Shown piece by piece: positions 39,421 to 47,531 of a stretch of 64,000 nt of DNA. This DNA is from Streptomyces caelestis (lineage in GTDB: Bacteria; Actinomycetota; Actinomycetes; Streptomycetales; Streptomycetaceae): contig NZ_JACHNE010000001.1 of the NCBI RefSeq assembly GCF_014205255.1, forward strand, positions 3,720,001-3,784,000, in the 5' to 3' direction. Each line of letters begins with the position of its first letter. Positions within the stretch are counted from its first letter, which is position 1. The notes beneath the pieces are model-generated. The model did no database searches. It saw nothing but the letters and a program-made list of their open reading frames with translations, and was not told where the DNA came from. The position numbers and the translations under genes were made by a program.

Positions 39421-40762
39421 CACCCCGCTCCGCCCGGCCGACAGCGCCGCCTTCGACGAGGACCGGGGCCAGTCGCGCCCGGCGCCGGCGGCGTCCGGCT
39501 GGGCGCCCCGGCTGCGCCGGCTGATCGGCATCGACGAACCCCTGCTGGCCTGGGTGCCGGAGGAACGCGCCCGCTACACCTGGTACGGCGTGCTCGTCGT
39601 CAACACGGCCCTGCTGGGCGCGCTCTCCATGGTCCTGGCGCTCTCCAGCTTCCGCTCCGACCTGCCGCTCGCTGCGGTCGCCGTGGTCGCGGTGCTCTGG
39701 TTCTGGGTGGTCCTGGCCCTGGACAGCTGGCTGGTCTCCAGCACGCACGGCACGTCGGTCCGCAAATGGACACTGCTGGTCCGTTTCTTTCTCTCGGTGC
39801 TGCTGGGCCTGTTCATCGCCGAGCCGATCCTCTTCCAGATCTTCGACAAGGAGATCCGCCAGGAGATAGCCGTCGGCAACGAACAGAAGGTCGCCGAGTA
39901 CCGGGGCCTGCTCGTCTCCTGCAACCCCACCGACGGCGCGTCCACCACCGACCGCCCCGAGTGCGCCCGCTACCAGCTGAAGGTGGAGGGTTCCCCCGCC
40001 GAACTGGCCCGCCAGATCAAGAGCAACGGCGACCGCGCGGCGGCCCTGCGGACCCAGGTCGTCGGCATCAACAAGACACTCGGCGGCAAACAGTCCACCG
40101 AACAGCGCCTGTGCGGCGAGAAGTACTGGATCTGGCGGGGCGGCGTCCGGGACGTCACCATCACCTGCGAGCGGGCCCGCAGGGCCACCTCGGAGTACGA
40201 GAAGAACAGCAAGATCAAGACGTACGAGAGGCAGCTGGAGGACCTGGTCGAACAGGGCCAGGCCCTGGCCGCCCGCAAGGACCGGGCCGCCGACGACTAC
40301 CAGCCGCTGCTCCAGAAGGCCATCGACGACAAGACCCGGCAGCGGGCCGCCGCCCTGGACACCGACGGCATCCTCACCCGCGCCCACGGCCTCAAGGAGG
40401 TCGCCGGGTCGGACGGCTTCGCGCTGTTCCTGACGATCGTCCTGCACCTGCTCCTCCTCTGCCTGGACGCGATGCCCGTCCTGGCCAAGGTCCTCAGCGG
40501 CGCCACGACGTACGACACCCTGCTCGGCGCCCGCCACCGCGCGAGCCGCACGCTGTACGGCGAGGAGCTCCAGGTCCAGCACGCCTGCGCCCGCCTGGAG
40601 CACGACGTCCAGCGCCACCACGTGGAGGTGGACTCGACCGACCGCAAGTCCCGCCTGGAGCACGAGTACCAGCGGGCCCGGGCGGAGCGGGCGGCTGCGG
40701 AGCGGGCGGAGCTGGAGGCGAGGATGGGGCGGATCATGCGGGCCCGGGGGGTGAGGACCTAG
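39410..40762 (+). CDS. DUF4407 membrane protein
   Basis: A 450-residue protein. A TTG start at 39410 is chosen because AGGAGG lies six bases before it and the frame then opens without rivals; it overlaps the preceding stop by 11 bp. Hydrophobic segments lie near 65-80 and 90-105, then a cluster near 125-145 (LLVRFFLSVLLGLFIAEPILFQIF). A helical, Cys-containing extracytoplasmic region spans about 165-300, followed by another membrane segment near 345-365 and a charged cytosolic helix to the end. The arrangement matches DUF4407. It is the last gene of the operon, with about 260 bp of intergenic DNA afterwards. A membrane anchor or pore for the locus is inferred. Confidence 0.78.
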   Translation: MATDTPLRPADSAAFDEDRGQSRPAPAASGWAPRLRRLIGIDEPLLAWVPEERARYTWYGVLVVNTALLGALSMVLALSSFRSDLPLAAVAVVAVLWFWVVLALDSWLVSSTHGTSVRKWTLLVRFFLSVLLGLFIAEPILFQIFDKEIRQEIAVGNEQKVAEYRGLLVSCNPTDGASTTDRPECARYQLKVEGSPAELARQIKSNGDRAAALRTQVVGINKTLGGKQSTEQRLCGEKYWIWRGGVRDVTITCERARRATSEYEKNSKIKTYERQLEDLVEQGQALAARKDRAADDYQPLLQKAIDDKTRQRAAALDTDGILTRAHGLKEVAGSDGFALFLTIVLHLLLLCLDAMPVLAKVLSGATTYDTLLGARHRASRTLYGEELQVQHACARLEHDVQRHHVEVDSTDRKSRLEHEYQRARAERAAAERAELEARMGRIMRARGVRT

Positions 40763-40780
40763 ATGATCCGGAAACGCTCC

Positions 40781-40937
40781 GAAAGATTCGAGTAACGGAA
40801 TTCCTCAATCCGGCTGGGATGCCACCACTCCCGTCACCGCCTCCGGTTCATCCCAGCCCCAACCCGCCCGTGAACAGCGCGAACTCACCATCACTCAAAC
40901 ATTCGCGTCAACGAATCTTTCGCAACAACTACCGAAA
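40781..40937 (+). promoter_or_regulatory. Region with repeated CGAAA-type elements upstream of xylanase
   Basis: GAAAGATTCG at 40781-40790 and its exact reverse complement at 40912-40921 flank 120 bp. A second pairing TTTCG-N10-CGAAA occupies 40918-40937. Paired CGAA/TTCG elements have been described upstream of Streptomyces xylanase genes as operators for xylan-responsive repressors. That precedent is from memory. No regulator gene is adjacent. Confidence 0.45.
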
Positions 40938-41025
40938 CCATTGACAGTTGGCAGGGCCAGGCCAACACTCCCGGGAACAGCACACCTCCGTCACGACCCC
41001 ACACGGACGAGGAGGAAGCATCCCC

Positions 41026-41700
41026 ATGACCCACTCACTCAGCCGCCTGCGGCTGCTCATCAGCACCGCCTGCACCCTGCTCCTGGTCGCGGTCGCCGGC
41101 ATGGCCCTGCCGGGGACCGCCCACGCCGACACGGTCGTCACCAGGAACCAGACCGGGACGCACGACGGCTACTACTACTCGTTCTGGACCGACAGCCAGG
41201 GCACGGTCTCCATGAACCTGTCCGCGGGCGGCAGTTACAGCACCTCCTGGCGGAACACCGGGAACTTCGTCGCGGGCAAGGGCTGGAGCAACGGCTCCCG
41301 CCGCACCGTGACCTACTCCGGCACGTTCAACCCGTCCGGCAACGCCTACCTGACCCTCTACGGCTGGACGGCGAACCCGCTCGTCGAGTACTACATCGTC
41401 GACAACTGGGGCACGTACCGGCCCACGGGTACGTACAAGGGCACCGTCACCAGCGACGGCGGCACGTACGACATCTACAAGACGACGCGCTACAACGCCC
41501 CGTCCGTCGAGGGCACACGGACCTTCGACCAGTACTGGAGCGTGCGGCAGTCCAAGAGGACGGGCGGCACCATCACCACCGGCAACCACTTCGACGCGTG
41601 GGCCCGGGCCGGTATGCCCATGGGCAGCTTCAAGTACTACATGATCATGGCGACCGAGGGTTACCAGAGCAGCGGCAGCTCCCGCATCACGGTGCGCTGA
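41026..41700 (+). CDS. xlnB: Secreted GH11 endo-1,4-beta-xylanase
   Basis: A 224-residue secreted enzyme. The signal peptide ends near residue 35 (AHA-D). The mature part is a GH11 beta-jelly roll: DGYYYSFWTD, LTLYGWTANPLVEYYIVDNWGTYRP with the catalytic nucleophile Glu in LVEYYIV, YDIYKTTRYNAPSVEGTRTFDQYWSVRQSKR, and the acid/base Glu in MATEGYQSSG. The catalytic module alone is present; there is no xylan-binding domain. A ribosome site (GAGGAGGAA) precedes ATG 41026. It cleaves internal beta-1,4-xylose bonds outside the cell. A deacetylase gene follows after 2 bp, as in the S. lividans xlnB-axeA pair. Confidence 0.95.
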   Translation: MTHSLSRLRLLISTACTLLLVAVAGMALPGTAHADTVVTRNQTGTHDGYYYSFWTDSQGTVSMNLSAGGSYSTSWRNTGNFVAGKGWSNGSRRTVTYSGTFNPSGNAYLTLYGWTANPLVEYYIVDNWGTYRPTGTYKGTVTSDGGTYDIYKTTRYNAPSVEGTRTFDQYWSVRQSKRTGGTITTGNHFDAWARAGMPMGSFKYYMIMATEGYQSSGSSRITVR

Positions 41701-41702
41701 CG

Positions 41703-42401
41703 ATGGGAACCACACCACGGCCCTCGTTCCGCGCCCTGCTCACGAGGCTGACCGTCCTGGCGACGGCCGCAGCCGCCGCCCTCGCGGCCCCCACGGCCAC
41801 CGCCGCCCCGTCCCAGGCCGCCGCCTGCAACGGATACGTCGGACTCACCTTCGACGACGGCCCGTCCGGCAACACGACCGCACTCCTCAACGCCCTCCGC
41901 CACAACGGGCTACGGGCCACGATGTTCAACCAGGGCCAGTACGCCGCCGCCAACCCGTCCCTGGTCCGGGCCCAGGTGGCGGCCGGCATGTGGATCGGCA
42001 ACCACAGCTACACCCACCCGCACCTGACCCGGCTGAGCCAGGCACAGATCGACTCCGAGATCTCCCGGACCCAGCAGGCCATCGCCAACGCCGGAGGCGG
42101 CACACCGAAACTGTTCCGCCCGCCGTACGGCGAGACCAACGCGACGGTCAAGTCGGTCGCGGCCCGGCACGGCCTCACCGAGATCATCTGGCACGTCGAC
42201 TCACAGGACTGGAACGGCGCGAGCACCGAAGCGATCGTCCAGGCCGCCGCCCGCCTCGCCAACGGCCAGATCATCCTCCTGCACGACTGGTCCGCCAACA
42301 CCCTGGCAGCGATCCCCCGCATCGCCCAGGGGCTGACGGCCCGGGGCCTGTGCGCGGGGACGATCTCCCCACAGACGGGAAGGGCGGTGGCTCCCGGCTG
42401 A
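41703..42401 (+). CDS. Secreted polysaccharide deacetylase (CE4), acetyl-xylan-esterase type
   Basis: A 232-residue CE4 enzyme with a signal peptide to about residue 40. NodB-domain motifs: LTFDDGPSGNT (metal Asp and catalytic base), GNHSYTHPHLT (two His ligands), FRPPYGETNATV, a DSQDW strand and LLHDW with the catalytic His near the end. CE4 enzymes deacetylate chitin, peptidoglycan or acetyl-xylan. The direct coupling to a xylanase (2 bp between stop and start) favours acetyl-xylan esterase. The binding domain found on some homologues is absent. A strong hairpin follows the stop. Confidence 0.9.
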   Translation: MGTTPRPSFRALLTRLTVLATAAAAALAAPTATAAPSQAAACNGYVGLTFDDGPSGNTTALLNALRHNGLRATMFNQGQYAAANPSLVRAQVAAGMWIGNHSYTHPHLTRLSQAQIDSEISRTQQAIANAGGGTPKLFRPPYGETNATVKSVAARHGLTEIIWHVDSQDWNGASTEAIVQAAARLANGQIILLHDWSANTLAAIPRIAQGLTARGLCAGTISPQTGRAVAPG

Positions 42402-42407
42402 CCGAAC

Positions 42408-42436
42408 GGCGCGATGGCCGCCAGTGCCATCGCGCC
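42408..42436 (+). terminator. Terminator hairpin after xylanase/deacetylase operon
   Basis: Perfect 11-bp stem GGCGCGATGGC / GCCATCGCGCC with a seven-base loop followed by TT. It lies six bp past the deacetylase stop and probably ends this two-gene transcript. Confidence 0.85.
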
Positions 42437-42501
42437 TTGGCCGTGGGTACGTGAGTACACGTGCTCATGACGTCCCCGCCCCACCCGGAGACCATGGCCG
42501 T

Positions 42502-42996
42502 ATGAGGAATCGGGGAATGCTTTCGGCCGGGGTCGCGCTCGTTCTCGGGGTGCCCGTCGCCGCCTGGGGGCTGATGGGGCAGCAGGACTACGACGGGGTG
42601 CCGGCGAGTGAGCTGGACTACGCCTATCAGCCGTGGGACATCGGGGACGGTGTGGCCGCCGGCGCCGGAGGGCTCGCGCTGGTGCTGGCGGGGGTCGGTG
42701 CGGCGGTGCTCGTGCGAGGGGCGCGGCGTGGTGCGCTGGACCGGCGATGGTGGGGGGTGCTCGGGCCGCTCGTGGTCGTCGGGCTCATGGCCGGTGTGGG
42801 ATGGCGGATCCTGACCGCGGGGGGCGTCGGAGCCAACATCGGTGCCGGGCTGCTGATCATCTTCGGTACGCCGGTCGCCGCCGGGCTGGTGCTGTGGGCC
42901 CTGGGGCGGGGCGTGTGGCTGGCGACGCGGCGACACGCGAACGACGGGGAGAGCGGCGGACGGCGCCTGGGCGGTTTCGCCTCCGGCGGGGTGTGA
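42502..42996 (+). CDS. Small membrane protein, four predicted membrane segments
   Basis: A 164-residue protein with four hydrophobic stretches: about 8-26, 52-72, 86-104 and 113-137. The short outside loop after the first carries DYDGVPASELDYAYQPWDIGDG, and the tail is Arg/Gly-rich. There are no catalytic motifs. It stands alone between two operons. No family or function is recognised; the coding call rests on codon bias, the clear start and the regular membrane topology. Confidence 0.7.
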   Translation: MRNRGMLSAGVALVLGVPVAAWGLMGQQDYDGVPASELDYAYQPWDIGDGVAAGAGGLALVLAGVGAAVLVRGARRGALDRRWWGVLGPLVVVGLMAGVGWRILTAGGVGANIGAGLLIIFGTPVAAGLVLWALGRGVWLATRRHANDGESGGRRLGGFASGGV

Positions 42997-43132
42997 CGGC
43001 GGCGGCTCGCTTCCGCGTGGCCGAAACTCCCTGGTGGACCGGTGACGGGTGGAACAACGTCCGTATGGGAGTACGGAGTTCACCTAGGTTGGTGGACCGG
43101 CCCCCCTTCCCCACCCCTCAGGAGGCCCTGCC

Positions 43133-43957
43133 GTGCTCGACGACACCCTGCGCGCCCGTATCGACACGTCCAAGCCGCACTCGGCCCGCTTCTGGAACTA
43201 CTTCGTCGGCGGCAAGGACCACTACGAGGTCGACCGCGAGATCGGCGACCAGATCAAGTCGATCTTCCCGGGTCTGGTCGACGTGGCGGTCACGAGCCGT
43301 CGGTTCCTGGGACGGGCGGTGCGGTATCTGGCCGTCGAGCAGGGGGTGCGGCAGTTCCTGGACGTCGGCACCGGGCTGCCGACCGCCGACAACACGCACG
43401 AGGTCGCCCAGCGCGTCGCGCCGGACTCCCGGATCGTGTACGTCGACAACGACCCCATCGTGCTGGCCCACGCGAACGCCCTGCTCACCAGCACGCCCGA
43501 GGGCAGGACCGCCTATCTGGACGCCGACCTGTACGACCCTGAGGCGGTCCTGGAGGCCGCCGCGGGCACGCTCGACCTGTCCCGGCCGGTCGGCCTGATG
43601 ATCCTCAACACCCTCGGGCACGTCGCCGACTACGAGCAGGCACGTGACCTGGTGCGACGGCTGATGGCGGGGTTGCCGGCCGGCAGCCACCTGGTGATCG
43701 GCGACAGCACCGCGACGAGTGCGGGCATGATCGCCGCGTCCGAGGCCTACAACGCGAGTGGGGCCGTGCCGTATCACGTGCGGCCCGTCGCGGAGATCGC
43801 CGGGTTCTTCGACGGGCTGGAGCTGGTCGAGCCAGGAGTCGTACGGGTGCCGGAGTGGCGGCCGGAGCCTTCCGCGGGGCCGGCCGATGAGGACGCCGCT
43901 GGTGTGGACGCGTACTGCGGCGTGGGCCGCAAGCCCCAGGAAGCCGCCCCGCGATAA
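43133..43957 (+). CDS. SAM-dependent methyltransferase-like protein (DUF574)
   Basis: A 274-residue protein of the streptomycete DUF574 methyltransferase family. It starts with SKPHSARFWNYFVGGKDHYEVDREIGDQ, the family signature. A SAM loop FLDVGTGLPTADNTHEVAQ near 75-95 and VDNDPIVLAHANALL near 105 follow. The end has the VPYHVRPVAEIAGFF block. The GTG at 43133 is followed directly by the family start. The family is very abundant in this genus, often near XRE/DUF397 genes; substrates are unknown. The next gene follows after 7 bp, so they are probably co-transcribed. Confidence 0.9.
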   Translation: MLDDTLRARIDTSKPHSARFWNYFVGGKDHYEVDREIGDQIKSIFPGLVDVAVTSRRFLGRAVRYLAVEQGVRQFLDVGTGLPTADNTHEVAQRVAPDSRIVYVDNDPIVLAHANALLTSTPEGRTAYLDADLYDPEAVLEAAAGTLDLSRPVGLMILNTLGHVADYEQARDLVRRLMAGLPAGSHLVIGDSTATSAGMIAASEAYNASGAVPYHVRPVAEIAGFFDGLELVEPGVVRVPEWRPEPSAGPADEDAAGVDAYCGVGRKPQEAAPR

Positions 43958-43964
43958 TCAGGAC

Positions 43965-44663
43965 ATGGCCGCACCACGCCCCGCCCCCGAGCCGGTCCGG
44001 CGGCTCATCGACGATCTTCTCGCGGTGGGTGAGCCCTACGCCCTCGTCCTCGCGGGCGGGTACGCGGTGCTGGCGCACGGGCTGGTGCGGCGGGACGGGC
44101 GGGACGTGGACGTCGCCACCGAGCACCCCGCCGGGATGGACGGCATCGCCGACGCCGTCCGCACCGGGCTGGTGGCGCGCGGCTGGCTCGTGCGGACGCT
44201 GGAGAGCGATCCGCTGTCCGCCCAGTTCCTCGTCACGGACGCGGCGACCGGCGCGGAGTACGAGGTCGGCATCCGCAAGGAGGTGCTGTGGCGCCCGCCC
44301 GTGACGACCGGGCTCGGGCCGGCCCTCTCCCTCGACGACCTCGTCGGCACCCGCGTGCGGGACCTGGCCGACCGGGGCCTCGCCCGCGACCTGGTCGACG
44401 TGCACGCCGCCGCGGCCCGCTGGAGCCACCCCGAACTGGAGGAACTCGGCCGCCGCCACGCCCCCGAACCCTTCGATCTCACCGACCTCCAGGCCCGGCT
44501 GACCGGCACGGACTGGCTCGACGACAGCGCGTTCACCGCCCACGGTCTCGACGCCGCCGCCGTCGCCGGACTACGCCGCTGGGCCCAGGAGTGGGCCGAC
44601 GACATCGCGGAACGGCTCATCGAGGGCGGGGCCCCCGACGAGAGCGCCCCGGACGAGGAGTGA
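43965..44663 (+). CDS. Nucleotidyltransferase-fold protein (AbiEii-like)
   Basis: A 232-residue protein. The motif ALVLAGGYAVLAHGLVRRDGRDVDVATEHP matches the nucleotidyltransferase core: G-G followed by an R-x-x-x-D-x-D pair. Later LSLDDLVGTRVRDLADRGLARDLVDVHAAAARWSHPELEEL is typical of the AbiEii/DUF1814 group. In type IV toxin-antitoxin systems such proteins have an AbiEi-type antitoxin next door, but no such gene lies here, so a toxin role is doubtful. It follows the DUF574 gene by 7 bp. Confidence 0.75.
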   Translation: MAAPRPAPEPVRRLIDDLLAVGEPYALVLAGGYAVLAHGLVRRDGRDVDVATEHPAGMDGIADAVRTGLVARGWLVRTLESDPLSAQFLVTDAATGAEYEVGIRKEVLWRPPVTTGLGPALSLDDLVGTRVRDLADRGLARDLVDVHAAAARWSHPELEELGRRHAPEPFDLTDLQARLTGTDWLDDSAFTAHGLDAAAVAGLRRWAQEWADDIAERLIEGGAPDESAPDEE

Positions 44664-44689
44664 CCCGCACGGGGACCGACCTCAGCCGC

Positions 44690-45877
44690 TCACCGCCCTG
44701 ACACCGCTGCCGTCGCCCGCCGCTCCCGCCTCCCCGCCGCCATCAACTCCAGCGTCACCCCGGCCGACAGCGTAGCCATCGCCGTCATCGCCCCCGCCGG
44801 GGACGTCAGTTGGGCCACCGAACCCGCGAGCGCCGCCGCCCCGCCCTGCATCGTGAGCATCCCCGCCGAGTGCAGCCCCAGAGCGTGCCCCGTGAGGGCC
44901 TCGGGCGTCAGGGCCACCAGGCGTTCCTGCTGGACGAGGCTCGCGCCGAAGCCGACCGAGGCCAGCGTGACCGCGGCCGCCGCGAGCGGAAGGGGCGGGT
45001 GGAGCAGGAAGGGCCCGTACGGGACGGCCAGCAGCAGCAGGAGCGGGAAGCCCAGACGGGGGCGCAGCCGCGGTGGGACCAGGCGGCCCACCAGCACGTC
45101 CCCGGCCAGCATGCCGAGTGCGGCGAAGGCGAACAGGGTGCCGGCGGAGTCGGGGGCGTAGGAGACGTAGAGGGATTCGCAGCCTACGACCAGGCCGTTG
45201 GGGATCCAGAGGGCCAGATAGACCTGGCGGCGGGGTGCGGACGACCAGAGCAGGGCGTTGGCGCGCCAGGTCGCCGACACCGAGGGGCGGCCCGTCGCCC
45301 GGGGTGGGCGGCACGCCAGGCCGAGGCGGACGACCACGGCCGCCAGCAGGTAGAGGGCGGCTGCCGCCAGCAGGGAGATCCGTGGAGACAGCAGGGCCAC
45401 GAGCGCGCCCCCGGTCGCGTATCCGGCGATCTGCATCAGGCCGCTCATCATGTTGAAGACCGAGCGGCCCAGCAGATAGCCGTCCTTGGAGAGGATCTCG
45501 TTCAGCAGGCCCCAGCGCACTCCCCCGCCCACCGACTTCGCCAGCCCCATGGCCACGACGATCGCGAAGAGGGACCAGATCGGCAGGCCGGGCAGGGCCA
45601 GGGCCGCCGTGCCCGCCGCGAACAGCAGAGGCAGGGCCGTCAGGGCCGCGCGCGGGGGCAGCCGGTCGGCCGCCGAGAGCAGGAACACCGCGCCCACCAC
45701 CTGCACCAGCGACGAGCCGAACATGCTCAGCGCGGACAGCAGCGGCGACTCGGTCGCCCGGTACACCAAGGTGCCCAGCGCCAGTTCGCCCATCGTCTGG
45801 GCGACGGTCTGCGCCGACGCGGCCAGGAAGAACGGGGTGAACTCGGGAGTGCGGAACAGTTCGCGGTAACTGCGCAT
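44690..45877 (-). CDS. MFS transporter, probable drug or metabolite exporter
   Basis: A 395-residue twelve-segment transporter. It starts FRTPEFTPFFLAASAQTVAQTMGELALGTLVYR, carries an acidic/basic loop after the second segment (LSAADRLPPRAAL), and ends in a short Arg-rich tail. It is divergent from a winged-helix regulator gene (45958-46953), with an operator-like perfect palindrome between them, an arrangement typical of repressor-exporter pairs. Exported substrate is unknown. Confidence 0.88.
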   Translation of the reverse strand: MRSYRELFRTPEFTPFFLAASAQTVAQTMGELALGTLVYRATESPLLSALSMFGSSLVQVVGAVFLLSAADRLPPRAALTALPLLFAAGTAALALPGLPIWSLFAIVVAMGLAKSVGGGVRWGLLNEILSKDGYLLGRSVFNMMSGLMQIAGYATGGALVALLSPRISLLAAAALYLLAAVVVRLGLACRPPRATGRPSVSATWRANALLWSSAPRRQVYLALWIPNGLVVGCESLYVSYAPDSAGTLFAFAALGMLAGDVLVGRLVPPRLRPRLGFPLLLLLAVPYGPFLLHPPLPLAAAAVTLASVGFGASLVQQERLVALTPEALTGHALGLHSAGMLTMQGGAAALAGSVAQLTSPAGAMTAMATLSAGVTLELMAAGRRERRATAAVSGR

Positions 45878-45915
45878 GCGCGGAGTCTCCGGCCGGCCCG
45901 TACGGCGTGGTTATT

Positions 45916-45935
45916 GTTTCGCGTGGACGCGAAAC
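45916..45935. promoter_or_regulatory. Perfect palindrome between divergent MFS gene and winged-helix regulator
   Basis: GTTTCGCGT (45916-45924), two-base centre GG, then ACGCGAAAC (45927-45935). The 9-bp arms are exact. It lies about 40 bp upstream of the MFS start and 22 bp before the regulator start, so one bound dimer could cover both promoters. It is the probable operator of the adjacent winged-helix protein. Confidence 0.7.
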
Positions 45936-45957
45936 GTCGTGACCTGAGGGGCGGTTC

Positions 45958-46953
45958 ATGGGCTGGTGGCAGGTCAACGCCGACACCCTCGCGGGGAGCC
46001 GGTTCGTCCTCTCCCCGCTCGCCGAGACGTTCGCGAGTCTGCGGCTGCTGCACACCGCCGTGGCCGCGCACCCCGGCGAACGGCACTGGCTCGACACCCA
46101 CCTGCCCGCCTACCGGCGGCGGCTCGCGGACGATCCGGTCACCGCGCTGCTCGTCCGCTGCGGGCTCGGGCCGGAGTGGATCGCCGACTTCCTCACCCCC
46201 ACCCCGCGTGCCGGGGAGACCTTCGCGGACGAGGTCGCACGGGTCCGGGAGGCCTCCCCCGAAGCCGCCCGGGCCCATCTCACCCTCTCCCTGCGCGGTC
46301 CGCTCCCGCCCCGCCTGGACCGCGACGACCTGCCCGAGCGCGCCGCCGGCCTCCTGGCGTACGTCTGGAAGGAGACCGTACGTCCGTACTGGCCGCGCCG
46401 CCGACGCGTGCTCGAAGCCGATGTCGCCACCCGCACCGCGCAGGTGGGCCGGGGCGGCTGGGCGGCCGCGCTGAACTCGCTGCGGCCGGGCACGCGGTGG
46501 CTGGGCGAGAACCGGTTGCAGGTGAACGCGCACGAATACCCGCCGCGGGAGATCTCCGGCGCGGAGCTGGTGTTCGTGCCGGTCACCCCGCAGCGCGTCG
46601 GCTGGGTGTCCTGGGAGGGCACCGACCGGTACGCGCTCGTCTACCCGTGCGCGGGCGTCCTGGCGGACACCGGGGGCAGGCCGGTACCGGCGAGCCTCGC
46701 CGCCCTGCTCGGCACCGCCCGGGCCCGAATCCTCGTCCTGCTGGACAGCCCTCTGAGCACGAGCCAGCTGGTCGCCGTGACCGGGCAGGGCCTCGGCTCG
46801 GTCGGACGGCATCTGCGGGTCCTGCTCGACGCGGGCCTGGTGGAGCGGGGCCGGGCGGGCCGGTCGGTGCTGTACGCGCGGACGGCGGCGGGGCAGGTGC
46901 TGGTGGAGGCCGGAACCGGCCCGACATCCGCCGGAGCTAGCATCCGCTCATGA
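45958..46953 (+). CDS. ArsR-like winged-helix regulator with long N-terminal domain (DUF5937-like)
   Basis: A 331-residue regulator. Residues 1-250 form an N-terminal region with helices and beta strands (VNADTLAGSRFVLSPLAETFASLRLLH) as in DUF5937-type ArsR-like proteins, an assignment from memory. Residues 255-325 are a winged helix: ARARILVLLDSPLSTSQLVAVTGQGLGSVGRHLRVLLDAGLVERGRAGRSVLYARTAAG. It is divergent from the MFS gene, with an exact palindrome between the two starts. Its stop overlaps the glutathione peroxidase start by ATGA, so the peroxidase is co-transcribed and translation is coupled. Confidence 0.82.
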   Translation: MGWWQVNADTLAGSRFVLSPLAETFASLRLLHTAVAAHPGERHWLDTHLPAYRRRLADDPVTALLVRCGLGPEWIADFLTPTPRAGETFADEVARVREASPEAARAHLTLSLRGPLPPRLDRDDLPERAAGLLAYVWKETVRPYWPRRRRVLEADVATRTAQVGRGGWAAALNSLRPGTRWLGENRLQVNAHEYPPREISGAELVFVPVTPQRVGWVSWEGTDRYALVYPCAGVLADTGGRPVPASLAALLGTARARILVLLDSPLSTSQLVAVTGQGLGSVGRHLRVLLDAGLVERGRAGRSVLYARTAAGQVLVEAGTGPTSAGASIRS

Positions 46954-47456
46954 CGACTAACAACGGTTCCTCTCCCCTCGACGTCGAGATCGGTGCCCTC
47001 CAGGGCGGTTCCGCCGACCTGTCCCAGTACGCGGGCAAGGCGGTGCTCGTGGTGAACGTGGCCTCCAAGTGCGGCCTCACCCCGCAGTACAACGGACTCG
47101 AGAAGCTCCACGAGCGCTACGCCGAGCGCGGCTTCACCGTCCTCGGCGTGCCCTGCAACCAGTTCCTCGGGCAGGAGCCCGGCAGCGCCGAGGAGATCGC
47201 CGAGTTCTGCTCCGCGACCTACGGCGTGACCTTCCCGATGACCGAGAAGGTCGAGGTCAACGGCGAGAACCGGCACCCGCTGTACGACCGCCTGACCGGC
47301 TTCGCCGACGCCGAGGGGCACAGCGGGGACATCCGCTGGAACTTCGAGAAGTTCCTCATCGGCCGGGACGGCCGGGTCGTCGCCCGCTTCTCCCCGCAGA
47401 CCGAGCCGGAGTCGACGGAGGTCGTGGCGGCGGTAGAGGGTCAGCTGGCCGCTTGA
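46950..47456 (+). CDS. Glutathione peroxidase-family thiol peroxidase
   Basis: A 168-residue thioredoxin-fold peroxidase. The catalytic site VVNVASKCGLTPQYNGLEKLHERY has Cys near residue 37 instead of selenocysteine, followed by FTVLGVPCNQFLGQEPGSAEEI with Cys, Gln, and later DIRWNFEKFLIGRDG containing the Trp-Asn pair of the active site. Bacterial members usually reduce peroxides with thioredoxin rather than glutathione. The start overlaps the preceding regulator's stop (ATGA). A strong hairpin follows after about 25 bp. Confidence 0.93.
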   Translation: MTTNNGSSPLDVEIGALQGGSADLSQYAGKAVLVVNVASKCGLTPQYNGLEKLHERYAERGFTVLGVPCNQFLGQEPGSAEEIAEFCSATYGVTFPMTEKVEVNGENRHPLYDRLTGFADAEGHSGDIRWNFEKFLIGRDGRVVARFSPQTEPESTEVVAAVEGQLAA

Positions 47457-47482
47457 CCTTGCCCTTGGGGCAGGGCCGAGCG

Positions 47483-47524
47483 TCCTCCGTCACCGGGCGG
47501 AAGAGGCCGCCCGGTGACGGAGGA
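47483..47524 (+). terminator. 18-bp perfect hairpin between peroxidase and MerR genes
   Basis: Arms TCCTCCGTCACCGGGCGG (47483-47500) and its exact complement (47507-47524), with a six-base AAGAGG loop. It begins 26 bp after the peroxidase stop, so it can terminate that transcript. The right arm contains the GGAGG ribosome site of the MerR gene (ATG 47532), so a read-through RNA would hide that site. Confidence 0.75.
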
Positions 47525-47531
47525 TGACGGC

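Noticed and set aside
43965..44663. Type IV toxin-antitoxin pair with the AbiEii-like protein
   Set aside because: No AbiEi-like antitoxin gene is adjacent; the upstream partner is a DUF574 methyltransferase.
46950..47456. A selenocysteine version of glutathione peroxidase
   Set aside because: The catalytic codon is Cys (KCGLT) and no in-frame TGA is present at that position.
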